This document shows positions 31,997-43,929 of a stretch of 64,000 bases of DNA, one piece after another. The notes under the pieces are model-generated. The model had not been told where the DNA came from. It saw nothing but the letters and a program-made list of their open reading frames with translations, and ran no database searches. The DNA comes from Albula goreensis (Eukaryota; Chordata; Actinopteri; Albuliformes; Albulidae). The position numbers and the translations under genes are program-made. The stretch lies in assembly GCA_022829145.1 (NCBI GenBank), contig CM040761.1, positions 312,768-376,767 of the forward strand. The letters are read 5' to 3'. Numbering within the stretch: position 1 is the first letter of the stretch; each line of letters opens with the position of its first letter.

Positions 31997-32633
31997 GCCT
32001 TTCATTTTAGCCCATCGCATCGTGGTGCTTTTGTTACTGTAAGTTTTCCAGAATGTGCCATTTTTTCCTATGTATGAATGTTTTAAACTACTATCTTGCT
32101 TTAAGAATACATTGTGTATAGCAAATAAAATACATTTTTTTAAATGACACAGTTTTTAAAATGGTCTTATGTATCATATTATAAAAGCAAACTTTTCCCT
32201 GTCCTGGGTGACCCCTGTGTATGCTTTTGTTTTATTATTCTAGCCATAAAAGTTCTTGTTCATCTTAAGATGCCAATGGTTAGACACTTGTAATATGTCC
32301 ATCATAATGTCATGTATCAGTGGATCACTTATTCAAGTTGCACTGAACCAATAACTCAATCGCTGAAGGACTTTTAACTGTTAGATCACAACTGTATTTA
32401 CAAAGCATCTCAGTGTTATCAGCTTTGCGCCAATAAAGCTCTTATGACTGAAAACACTTCCAGCGAAAGGCAGGACACGTAGGCTGTTTCTCGAGCTTCC
32501 TGAACTTACTCTCAGTGGGCAGTAGGATGTAGACTTGGGAGTAAAGCATAATGTGGATTCATGATGAGCAGTGATGCAAAGCAACAAATGCTTTTCACAT
32601 GTGGGGTTTTGGTAGAAGATAGTGCCCCTAGTA

Positions 32634-32830
32634 CAGGGGTGTCAAACTCCAGTCCTGGAGGGCCGCAGTGTCTGCGGGTTTTTGTTCTTTCCTGTCGATT
32701 GGCAGCCATTTTAGGCCTTGAAAACCAGGTGTGTGGCTCTTTAGCCAACCAGTGATTTTAATTAAGTGCTAAAACACACCAAAAACCAGCTACCACTGCG
32801 GCCCTCCAGGACTGCAGTTTGACACCCCTG
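32634..32830. mobile_element. 197-bp hAT MITE with perfect 8-bp target duplication
   Basis: Ends CAGGGGTGTCAAACTCCAGT and the complement of GCAGTTTGACACCCCTG, flanked by CCCTAGTA at 32626-32633 and 32831-32838. Internal words CCTGGAGGGCCGCAGTG and GCGGCCCTCCAGGACTG pair. Lies downstream of SSB. Confidence 0.95.
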
Positions 32831-33229
32831 CCCTAGTAGGTGAGCATTGTTGAAACTTCCTTTTGCTTGAAGAAATTTCATTAGCCATTTAACACCGTAG
32901 CCCATATACAAATATCTTTCTGGCAACAGCTAAATAGTGTAGCTGGCTTGCATTAGTTAATTGGTGATGTTATAAACCTAGCCAAAAGCAAGGTTTACAA
33001 AAGGCAAGCCAGCTCATATTTGCTACAGTAACATTTTATTGTGTCATTCAAACCAATATGTTTTCCTAATCAGGTCAAAGTTGGACGTTATAAAAGAATT
33101 TTTGTATGTACTCTTGACAGCGATTTTTGTCAGATATATTTTGTATGACATATTTATGAAACATTTTGTTTATAATACAATGTAAAAACTTGCATATGTA
33201 TTTTGTCTTGTATAAGACTTGAGAGATTT

Positions 33230-33545
33230 ATTTAAATAAAAAGATTACATTGTATATTAAAGTTCAGTAAGTTCATCCAGGTTTTGACTTGGTACTGCCA
33301 GCATGTAACTTTACTATGGAATGCTATTTAAATCAATATTAAATAAATGTGACTATGAAATAAATACATGAGGCTGTAAATATAAATATTGTAATATAAT
33401 ATAAAATGAATCAATATACCTCAGTAAATAGTTTTTTTTAAAATACATAAATATGCCTATGAAATAAATATGGCTAAGAAATAAATCCTGAAATAAATTA
33501 GGCAATAAATATATAAATGTAAATATAAATATACGAGTCAAAATA
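33230..33545. repeat. AT-rich AAATAAAT-type repeat
   Basis: Many AAATAAAT and ATAAATAT words in about 300 bp, immediately left of the inverted arm at 33570. Confidence 0.6.
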
Positions 33546-34029
33546 GTTAAATAGGGTTTTGTTTCAAAATGATGTTTTTCGAAGGACTATTTATTTATTT
33601 CAGGGGACTTTTATTTCATAATTCCACATTTAATACTCAGCTCTTTTTATTTCCATCTGTTATATTCAAATGAATGGGTGGGGTTATCTCACAGATTCAG
33701 ACCAAAGCAACACCACCAGAACAGCACTGAATCACTGAATATACAGCAGCACTGTACATATGAGAAGGCTGCAAAAATTTCTGGCATGTGGAAGGACAGT
33801 AGGCAGCATGATCGTTGTTCATTGTTCATCTGCGTGTGATGTGTAACCCTGTTTTATTGAGAGAGGTTGCCAACTGCCTCAATGGGATGGTGACGTGGCA
33901 GCCACCAGCTGCTGAAGTGGACACCCCAAGCCCATGAACCCTTGTTCCAGGTAGGTAATGTTAGCTAGGTACCAGTAATCCAAAGTTGGTGTTCTCCAGG
34001 TAAACGTAGCTATCAAGCTGACTTCCCGC

Positions 34030-34340
34030 CAGTGATGGGCAGTTCACGAATGAACAAATCTTTTTGGACGAATCTTTCAAATGAACGAACTGACCCGAGT
34101 CGTCTGTCACAGATTTGTTCATTTGGCTCTCTCCACAAGCCAGTATGTGTGAAGGCTGATAGGTTTACTGAAAAGCCAATCAAACAGCTGCAGATGAACA
34201 TACATACGTCAGCAGGGCATGTGAGCCAGTGAACGAGAAGTGAACATGAGCGAACGAAAGGAGCCAGTGAACGAAAGGATTCAGAGAGCCAGCGAACGAG
34301 AAAGCCATGAACTGGTCTGAACTGAAAGTTCAGTGCAGTA
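34030..34340. repeat. Interspersed repeat with hAT-like end CAGTGATGGGCAGTTC
   Basis: Starts CAGTGATGGGCAGTTCACGA exactly where the left inverted arm stops matching the right arm. Contains many GTGAACGA and AATGAACGAA words. Right end not defined. Confidence 0.5.
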
Positions 34341-34806
34341 CAGCCTGAATATAATGCCGTTAGTAGGCAGCACAGCGCACATTCCTTGGACTTGAGGAAT
34401 TGTTCGGCTATCACAAATAATATTTAGGTAAATTATGTTAGTCATTATAATTTTCTGTAGTCTAATACTGGAGCCAGTTATGTAATAACAGCAATTAAAA
34501 TAAATTCAAAAAGTGAAACTGTGTATCATATTAATTGCAATAATACTTTATTTCCTCATTCATTAAGTGTTTTAAAGCATTAATAAGAGAATTTAACATT
34601 ACATATTCTGTCATTTTGGTACATTTGAGTTTTCTATGCAAAACTTAAGCAAAATTTTCTTAAGAAACCAGAAATGAAGCTATGGACTACAAAACGTTTA
34701 GTAATGGTATAGCTGATGTTATAATATATGTTACTTAATAATGTTGTCTGTGACTGATATATGGCATGTACATAGAACATTATTTTTGTGTATAACACAT
34801 TTGAAG

Positions 34807-35030
34807 GGCCTTTATTCTGAAATTCCACTGTGAAATGTTCCAGACGTTTCTCTGCAGCTAACTGGGGTCCTCTGGAATGTGTCCGTAGTGGAGTTAGTGA
34901 TTGGAAACAGACAGTTTTCTTTTAGTAATTTTCTGAATAGAAAATTTTGTTTTAGAGCATAATAATTTCAAAGGGCCTTTATTCTGAAATTCCATAGTGA
35001 AATATTCGGTAACTTTTTGTGCAGCTACCT
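34807..35030 (+). repeat. About 168-bp tandem repeat (left part)
   Basis: GGCCTTTATTCTGAAATTCC at 34807 recurs at about 34975. The second unit is cut by the Harbinger-like element at 35031 and continues at 38704-38860. Confidence 0.7.
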
Positions 35031-35771
35031 GGGACCTCATTTATAAAACTTTGCGTACTTATCGTACATAATAGTTACATACGCCAAAACCTACGAGTTT
35101 GCGTACGCAAAAAAAAAAAAAAAAAAAAAAATCTAAATTATAAAATTGCGTACGTAACACATACGCATGTTTTTTGTTATAAATCACAAATAATATAAAT
35201 AATGTGTAGAACAGAGCGATACATTTTAAACGCAATAATGGCAGCGAACAGGGGAAAAAGAAGAAACTGCGAAAGAAGCTGCGAAATGGAAGCTTTAGTC
35301 TCCTAAACAGAAATTAGAAAAAATATAATTTCAGGTGGCGACAGCACCGGGGTAACAAATACAAAAAAACCTTGCATGACAGGAGGTTACCGTGGCTGTC
35401 AATTTTCAGGTATAGAGAGCCGCACGCAGATCAAAATTAATAAAAGGTGGTCCGACATCAAACTCGAGGCAAACAGGCCTCTACTTCCCCAACTGCCAGT
35501 GTATGGGCAACGGGCGGCGGTATGGAGGGTGCCACCACTGAGCTCCGTCGATAAGCTGACTACGATTATCGGAGTTGATTTCCAACTTTACTGATCATCA
35601 GAGTGAACGATACATGATCCTGGCCATCTGGCAACCACATGTGTCGGTATTATGTGTGCATCGAAAATCACTCGAACGTTTACCGAATGGAAATTCTTGT
35701 GATTTACTTACACCTATTTATCCACTGACAAACGTATCGTACCGGTACGCACATTTTCACGTCAAGAAGAA

Positions 35772-38606
35772 GGCTGCGTTCCAATCCGAAAAAATGCTTG
35801 CTTCTTCGTGCTCACTTCCCTTCAATCAAGGGGGGAATCCCCAAAAAGTCCCGTATGCAAGATGGCAAGATGCCACCGTGAGGGCGATTCCAATCCAGAT
35901 TTGTTGAGGGAAGGGCGAATTTTCATTTGCTCAAGCCCTCGGTTTCACTCCCTCCAACGGAGCCAACAAAAATCATCCCTCCAAGCGTTGATATTGCCTA
36001 GAATGCACGGCAATGCTTGCTCGCTTGCCCACGTGTTAAACTTTATTTGAATATTATGCTCTTGCTACCAAAGAACAAGCAAATTTAAAAACGTTTACCA
36101 AGTTCAAAGACCTCTGTTGCCGATCGATTATACAATCCATTCGCTAAAATGCTATGTTGTTGGTGGTGGTCGTTATTTAAATCTTACAGATTCAAAGGAA
36201 ATGCCCAACACTCAATAGCCGCTTATCAAGTTCATTGGTAGTCCAAAAAAATATACGTTTTGACCATGAAGTTTTAATCATAAGCTCTCATAACCTGGTG
36301 GAGGCATAGCTGCCGTAGCCATGCATTTTGTTAAGAATAACCTAAATTTTCTGAATCTTTAAATGTAACAGTTATGCTACCTTTAGCTTCAATCATTCGC
36401 ACAGCATGAAATAGAATCTTCTGTTGAGCACGAACTGTTTTTAAATCGCCATTTAAACATACTGGTATAATTGCCTATGTACACTGCTCAAAAAAATAAA
36501 GGGAACACTGAAATAACACATCCTAGATCTGAATGAATGAAATATTGTTATTAAATACTTTGTTCTTTACATAGTTGAATGTGCTGACAACAAAATCACA
36601 CAAAAATTATCAATGTAAATCTAATTTATTAACCCATGGAGGTCTGGATTTGGAGTCACACTCAAAATTGAAGTGGAAAAACACACTACAGGCTGATCCA
36701 ACTTTGATGTAATGCCCTTAAAACAAGTCAAAATGAGGCTCAGTAGTATGTGTGGCCTCCACGTGCCTGTATGACCTCCCTACAATGCCTGGGCATGCTC
36801 CTGATGAGGTGGTGGATGGTCTCCTGAGGGATCTCCTCCCAGACCTGGACTAAAGCATCCACCAACTCCTGGACAGTCTGTGGTGCAAAGTGGCGTTGGT
36901 GGATGGAACGAGACATGATGTCCCAGATGTGCTCAATTGGATTCAGGTCTGGGGAATGGGTGGGCCAGTCCATAGCATCAATGCCTTCGTCTTGCAGGAA
37001 GTGCTGACACACTGCAGCCACATAAGGTCTAGCATTTTCTTGCATTAGGAGGAACCCAGGGCCAACCGCACCAGCATATGGTCTCACAAGGGGTCTGAGG
37101 ATCTCATCTCTGTACCTAATGGCAGTCAGGCTACCTCTGGCGAGCACATGGAGGGCAGTGCGGCCCCCCAAAGAAATGCCACCCCACACCATTACTGACC
37201 CACTGCCAAACCGGTCATGCTGGAGGATGTTGCAGGCAGCAGAACGTTCTCCACGGCGTCTCCAGACTCTGTCACGTCTGTCACATGTGCTCAGTGTGAG
37301 CCTGCTTTCATCTGTGAAGAGCACAGGGCGCCAGTGGCGAATTTGCCAATATTAGTGTTCTCTGGCAAATGCCAAACATCCTGCACGGTGTTGGGCTGTA
37401 AGCATAACCCCCACCTGTGGATTTCGGGCCCTCATACCACCCTCATGGAGTCTGTTTCTGACTGTTTGAGCAGACACATGCACATTTCTGGCCTGCTGGG
37501 GTCATTTTGCAGGGCTCTGGCAGTGTTCCTCCTGTTCCTCCTTGCACAAAGACGGAGGTAGCGGTCCTGCTGCTGGGTTGTTGCCCTCCTACGGCCTCCT
37601 CCACGTCTCCTGATGTACTGGCCTGTCTCCTGGTAGCACCTCCATGCTCTGGACACTACGCTGACAGACACAGCAATCCTTCTTGCCACAGCTCGTATTG
37701 ATGTGCCATCCTGAATGAGCTGCACTACCTGGGCCACTTGTGTGGGTTGTAGACTTCGTCTCATGCTACCACTAGAGTGAAAGCACTGCTAACATTAAAA
37801 AGTGACCACAACATCAGCCAGAAAGCATAAGAACTGAGAAGTGGCCTGTGGTCACCACCTTCAGAACCACTCCTTTATTGGGGGTGTCTTGCTAATTGCC
37901 TATAATTTCCAACTGTTGTCTATTCCATTTGCACAACAGCATGTGAAATTGATTGTCAATCAGTGTTGCTTCCTAAGTGGACAGTTTGATTTTACAGAAG
38001 TGTGATTGACTTGGAGTTACATTGTGTTGTTTAAGTGTTCCCTTTATTTTTTTGAGCAGTGTATATCGTAGCATAATTCCGGGTTTATTCGTCTGATATT
38101 GATATTTATTTTTTGTTCATCATTTTACCTGTCTCTACACATATGTACTTTTAAACCCTGTTACACCTTACACTTATTTATCATTACTTGGTTACTGTTG
38201 CAGTTAGATACTGATCTGTTTTACCATATTTTATCGTTACCGATTTTATTAATTATCTGTACTTGTCTATGGGAATCACTTCGGGATTCACCCTGCTCAA
38301 AAGGTGTTACACAAATAATTATAGTAACTATTGTTATGATTGTGATAATTATTCAATATGATTATTAAATTGTGCATACAGATAAGTGGTTTCACATTGG
38401 AAAAGCTTGGCAACTTTATTGAAAATAACATCACATCTATTAATAGTAAATAAAAATGGAAAATATAAGGATTTTGGTATGGGGAATATGCTAGATATGT
38501 AGGCATATCTAGCTAACATGCATCTTCACTGCTACATCACTGGAGGGCTCACTCGATTTGAGGGAAGAAGTGAAGGGAGGATTTTATTTCGGATTGGAAC
38601 GCAGCC
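35772..38606. mobile_element. GGCTGCGTTCCAAT-family element, split by Tc1 copy 2, GAA target duplication
   Basis: Ends GGCTGCGTTCCAATCCGAAA inverted against TTTCGGATTGGAACGCAGCC, with GAA at 35769-35771 and 38607-38609. Without the Tc1 copy it is about 1.25 kb. The interior differs from the 16-19 kb copies. No transposase seen. Confidence 0.8.
36482..38061 (-). mobile_element. Tc1-type transposon copy 2 (1,580 bp)
   Basis: Same family and length as the copy at 19670, opposite strand, TA at 36480-36481 and 38062-38063. The N-terminal frame is 37432-37764 (shifted after QNDP) and the DDE frame is 36740-37324, with [18 protein letters not shown] and SPDLNPIEHIWD. A frameshift separates them, so it is a pseudogene. 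Confidence 0.93.
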
Positions 38607-38985
38607 GAAGTTTTACCAATCCCAAGCTTTCCCAAGCGTGGAAATCGGCGTACGCATGTTTTCGAGCGTTTTTTGTGCGTACGCAAGGTCTATAAATGAG
38701 GCCCCTGGGGTCTTCTTGAATCTGCCTGAAGTGGAATTAGTGATTGGAAACAGGCAGTTTTCTTTTCATACATTTCTGAGTAGGACGTCTTGTTTTGGTG
38801 TATAATATATTTTAAAGGCTTTTATTCAGATGTTCTACAGTGAATTGTTCTGATTTGGCGTTTAGAACAATAAATTGAAAATTAAAAAAAAAAAAAAAGC
38901 GATGGCAAACCGCTTTTGTCGACTAATTCAGTTCTTCAAAATGGAAAAAACTCAATACCGTAATAACACAAGTGTACGCACAACA

Positions 38986-39024
38986 GAAATAACGTGGCGG
39001 CTGGCTTGACCGCCACGTTATTTC
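38986..39024. repeat. Perfect 15-bp palindrome with 9-nt loop
   Basis: GAAATAACGTGGCGG (38986-39000), loop CTGGCTTGA, then its exact complement CCGCCACGTTATTTC (39010-39024). Lies between the 168-bp repeat remnant and the right inverted arm. Confidence 0.9.
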
Positions 39025-39178
39025 ATCAAATTTTTCAACCAAACGAACAATGTACTGTCATCTATACTGAATAAACACGAACATTAAACTAATTGTGTTT
39101 GCGGGCAGTCAGCTTGTTAGCTACGTTTACCTGGGGTACACGGACTTTGGGTTATCGGACCTAGCTAACATTACCTAC

Positions 39179-39300
39179 CTTGGATAGAGGTTCTTGGGTT
39201 CGGGGTGCCCAATTCGGTGTGGCTGTCGCATCACCATCCCCTCGAGACGGTTGGCAGCCTCTCTCAATAATTCTGAGATTTTTTGCTCAGAGTCCGACAT
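39179..39300 (-). pseudogene. Exon-like open frame in the right inverted arm
   Basis: From ATG at 39300 the minus strand reads MSDSEQKISELLREAANRLE and on to KNLYP, then a consensus donor AAG|GTAGGT. A degenerate copy is in the left arm (about 33840-33952). The product is not recognised. The predicted N terminus is helical. It could be the first exon of a transposon gene or a captured host fragment. Confidence 0.35.
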
Positions 39301-39565
39301 TGCATGCAGATGAACAACAATCATGTAGCATATTGTCCTTCAACTCGCCAGACATTTTCGCTGCCTTCTCGTATATTCACTGCTGCTGTATATTCAGTGA
39401 TTCAGTGCTGTTCTGATGTTGCTTTGGTCTGAATCTGTGAGATAACCACGCCCATTCATTTGAATATAACAGATGGAAATAAAAAGAGCTGAGAAATAAA
39501 TGTGGCGTTTGGAAATAAAAGTCCCTTGAAATATATAAAAGTAGTCCTTTGAAATACGTCCTAAT

Positions 39566-42500
39566 TTGATATGTATTAATTTTTATATTTTGCATTTATG
39601 CTGTACATGTAAAAATTGGTATTTGTCTTCTTTACTCATGAAGCACCAGATGAACCTACTATAATATGTGCCTTACTATAGGTAAGATACATTATGTGTT
39701 AGTACAGTAGCTGGGTACACATTCACATACCTTAGTTAAAGGCTACAGTCAGAAGGGGGAAGATAAACTGATCCCTACCCATCAAAACCAAACAAATGTT
39801 CAACATTAGTTGTAAGGTACCTTGGTTTTCCTGAAAACCACAAAATAAAAATAGTTACAGCCTCCCGCTCGGCGAGTAACCTGGGTGCCATCCTTGACGA
39901 CAAACTGGACTTAACACCTCCTGTACAGCACGGTCCTGTCATGTTCTTTTTTAAAAGCTTCGGCCAAATAAATAAGTGTAAATGTACATCAACACAGTTC
40001 TGAAAGTGTGATTTTATTAACCCTAGACTGCATTTTGTGAATCCAGTGTTTTTTCAGAAACATTCTATCTATGCAAATGTGTAAATGATCAAAGTCACAT
40101 TTTTATTGGACTAATATAAACTATAGGCTTTTTCCCTTGAAAGACCAGCAGCAGTCATATTTCTGTGCATTATAAGATGAAGAAAAACACTGGCAAATTG
40201 GCTGAATATGCTATGATTGTGACAATTTGAGGTTGAAACATTTCTGAATAAACCATTAAAAGGAGAATCCACTGTGCAGGTGTATTGAAATGATGAAAAA
40301 TAGGGCTAAAGACAGGTTTCATCAGAGGGGAGTCCATATATTTCAATACTACCTATTTGTTACCTCTCCTGCATATTGGCGATTATATAATCACAGATAC
40401 AAATAAGAAAGAAATGCAATTACCAACAAATACTTTCCACCATGAGCCAATAGTCAAAATTGTGAACTCTGATTCAATGATAATCAAGTACATATTCCTT
40501 TCCCCCAAAGCAAAATAGCTTCTCTTCAAAATTCTTACAGACATCCTATGTATTTTAACAGTAACATTGCATTTAATATTGATAGGAATAACTGCCAGTT
40601 TTGTAACTATGATATTGAAACCACAGAACTCATTTCTGTGTGTCCTCACAGTTTTCATTCTGAGAAAAATGCAAGATTGGCTTACTTCAAAAGACAGAAA
40701 TCAACTTACCAAACAACAATCATATTAAATGCTACTCAGCAGATAAAATTATTTTGGCCAAAACTTTTGCCATGCCAGATGCCATGTAAAGGGTCACCAA
40801 ACAAAATGAAATTTAGGAGTAGCTGTGAACTTGTAAAATGTTTTAAGTTAATAGAAATATGATTTTCCAAACCTCTGGCTGTTTATTTCATAATTGTAAT
40901 GTATCATTATATCATTATATCCCAACTATCTATAAGTTTGATTTTGAGTATTTTGCCTTTTAGATTATACACATCCCTTTGGTTTCAATAAAAATACACA
41001 GGGTGTTAAATGTACATTATTGCTGTCATCATACTGTTTTACATTTGAGAAGTACCCTCATAATTAGAGCCTGTCTCTAAGAGCTGGAGAACCTCAGCTA
41101 AATTTGTCTTTAGAATACTTATCTGTGGCGTCCTGTAAAGTGTTGTTTTTGTCATAAAAACCTCATATATTTAACTTTGGACTTTTTGTGGTCTGTAGAA
41201 ACAAGTCAACCTGTCCAGCTCTCAGCCAACTGTCAACATATGGGGTAGCTGTTATCTAATATTAGCTAATGGCCATAGCTTATTCAGAGGTAGTGTATTT
41301 GTATGTGATATATGGGGTTAAGTCCTGTTAAGGAGCCAGTTGGCTGATTAAAATTTATGGACCAGATAGCAAGCAAATTAGTAGCTGTGGGGATAATGAT
41401 ATCTTATGAATCAGTGGAATTGTTTGAGGTTCTATTATTATTATTAGATGTGGATCTTCAGATTTTGATCGCTGTTTGTCCTCTTAAAATGGTGCTGCAC
41501 TGATAGAATGTTCCAATGGAAATGCTGGCAAAGCTGCATCTGCAAGTCTGCTCTTGTAAGGACAGCTGACTGCAGTGGGGACACCTGAATACAGGTTGGC
41601 TTGCTATTCATAGCCATTTTATTAGAATTTTTATTGATAGTCTGAGTGCTCTTAAGTGTGTGTCTGTTAAATGTAGTATTGCTTAATGGTTTTATATCAC
41701 CCCCATTAGTTTTGCATATATTGGAAAAAGCAACAGATTTGTTGTTCTGCAGTGCTTTGAAATAACATCTTTGTCATTTCATGCTATAACAAGTAGCCTA
41801 TTATTTACACAGCAGCTTCACAATGCATTACAGTGACATCCTAATCGGTTGACAAGATCAGCCAAATTTAAAATGAATCTGCCCATTCCAATCATTCTGT
41901 TCTGTCTGAAAATCAGCTGATTCTGATCTTGGGCCAAATGATCAGTGTGACCCTTTAAATGTGTGAGTCAACAATATCGTTAGTGCATATTTCCAAGTAA
42001 AAAGCCCTCCTCAAGTATGTATTTCACTGTTTCACAAAATATCTTCTGTAACCTGCTTAGGTATGGGTACATACTGTTTGAAGCAATGGAAACCAGCATA
42101 GCGACAGTAGGATGCAGCAAGTAGCTTATCACACCAGTTTCTAGCTGTCCACCAGTCATTCTTAGCCACTAAATGATCATTTTAATAAAGGAAAAATAAG
42201 ACGGTTCCTGCCTTGGACCCCTAACAAGAACAATAGCATAGTAACATAGTAATAATGAAGGGTATATATTTGTAATATCAAGTGCAACTACTGAACAATA
42301 AGGATACAAACTGTTATGGTGGGCCTAAGAAGCATGCAGGCCAGAAGTCCAAACTTGTAAGTCTGGGCTAGTTTCTATTTGTTTCACCCAGTTATTGAGT
42401 TAACCTCATTTGTTTTTAAGGATAACAATTTATTACTGGCTGACTAGTAATAAATATGAAAGTACAATAACATTGTTTGCTATTCAAATGAAATTACCTC

Positions 42501-43495
42501 AAGTTTCAGCTCACATTAGAACCAGAATTGCTGAGGACAATACCTGGCTGTTCTTTCCATTGAATGCGACATTCCTGGCTTTTCCGCTGCTTTGATGGTT
42601 AAGTTGGTCGACCTTAAAAATGAACCACAAACACCCGTGACCCGAGTTACGTGCCCCATACAGTATCTGCATCCCTTGGTCAAAAATATTTCACGCATTT
42701 GGTTTACTACAATTTTACATCTATGTTTTATACGTCTAAACACAGAGGTTTGGTGACTATGGGTTAAATCGTTTTGCGGCAGTTTTCCTTTTGTGTTTTA
42801 TTGTAGCTAGGCTTGTCCTAATGAACAAATAAGGAGTAAAGCACTGGGCCGTTCCGATCCAATAAGTCTATGTTACTACAAAATGACAAACTACATTTAA
42901 ATACATGTCAATGTGTCTATTTATTTGTAGAATAGAGACGAATGCATGACTGGTATAACATAATCGTTATAACCGTCTATTCTCCTTGCGCATATCGCGC
43001 TCCATGGCAGTAGTAAAGGTGCCAGTGTATTGGAACAATAGGTAGGTATTTGGTGTTTTTGTGTGTATTTTTAAGTTGCACACTGCGACTGACAGTCAGA
43101 CACCATATCCTAATTTATAATGTTACAGGACGAACGCATTGGTCGTTGCTAGCCTATCTGAAATTAAGACAGCAGGTTGTACTACAGCTGGCTCGCTAGC
43201 TGACATGTCTCTAGCTTCTATCTGACATGGCAAGGGAGGAGCATATCATTAGCTGGCACCCGTGTGACAGGGCTCCAAAAATATAGCTGTTCATTCTTCG
43301 AAAAATGCTTCGTCACAGGAAACAGCGGAGCATGACTGTTCCGCGGACATGAAGGAACTCCGTGGCTTATTCTGAACTTGTATTTATTAGCTGCTAACAC
43401 ACATAGACCGACCCTCAAGCTGAGGTATCGCGAGAAAAGCCGAGAACATAGCAACAAGACAACAAAAATAAATTCTGGAAAACAATCCTGAGTGC
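39566..43495. other. Intergenic SSB-UBR3, no gene seen
   Basis: About 3.9 kb of AT-rich sequence. No METTL5 motif (such as the NPPF catalytic block) was found on either strand. 42950-43495, richer in CpG, is probably the UBR3 promoter and 5' UTR. Confidence 0.4.
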
Positions 43496-43929
43496 ATGAT
43501 GGCGGCGTCGCTGCTGCGCCGGGACAAGAAATCGACAGCCGCCCAATTGAAGGCCGACCTTAGCCGGACTGACAACACTTCGGGTGTCCGTCAACTACAA
43601 GAGCTATTGGACTGTGTTCTAAACCCAGAGAAGCCAGCAGGAGACACCGAGGCCTTAGACTGGTGCAAATACCTGCTAGCAGGAGGAGAAGGGTTCGAAG
43701 AGTTTTGCAAAACGGTCCGGTCCTATGACAACGCTACTTTGTGCGGCTTGGTATGGACTGCCAATTTTGTAGCGTACCGCTGTCGGACCTGTGGCATTTC
43801 CCCCTGCATGTCACTTTGCGCCGAGTGCTTTAACAACGGCGATCACTCGGGCCATGATTTCAATATGTTCCGGAGCCAGGCCGGTGGGGCCTGTGACTGT
43901 GGAGACAGTAATGTCATGCGTGAAAGTGG
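43496..43929 (+). CDS. ubr3: UBR3 coding exon 1 (UBR box)
   Basis: [20 protein letters not shown] to SNVMRESG; donor GTAAGT after two bases of a Gly codon. The sequence around it is GC- and CpG-rich compared with the introns. Confidence 0.95.

Larger units (their letters stand above)
35031..38703. mobile_element. Harbinger-like MITE, interrupted, CCT target duplication
   Basis: Ends GGGACCTCATTTATAAAACT and, reversed, GGCCTCATTTATAGACC, each followed inward by TGCGTACG-rich sequence. CCT flanks at 35028-35030 and 38704-38706 restore the 168-bp repeat when the element is removed. The element itself holds the insertion at 35772-38606. Confidence 0.75.
33570..39565. mobile_element. Large structure with ~450-bp inverted arms, probable DNA transposon filled with later insertions
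   Basis: 33570-34029 and 39108-39565 are inverted copies of each other. Matching blocks are AGGGACTTTTATTTC, CAGCTCTTTTTATTTCCATC, TGTTATATTCAAATGAATGG, GTTATCTCACAGATTCAGAC, GTAGGTAATGTTAGCTAGGT and GTAAACGTAGCTA. The interior contains a hAT-like end (34030), a ~168-bp tandem repeat, a Harbinger-like element, a GGCTGCG-family element and a Tc1 copy, each within the previous from 35031 on. Family not determined; no transposase was recognised. Confidence 0.6.

Noticed and set aside
34013-34414. 133-codon minus frame as a gene
   Set aside because: It overlaps the interspersed repeat with GTGAACGA words and has no domain.
40548-40862. 104-codon + frame (Cys-rich middle) as a zinc-finger gene
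   Set aside because: No recognisable domain, AT-rich codon use and no splice or promoter support; nothing matched METTL5 either.
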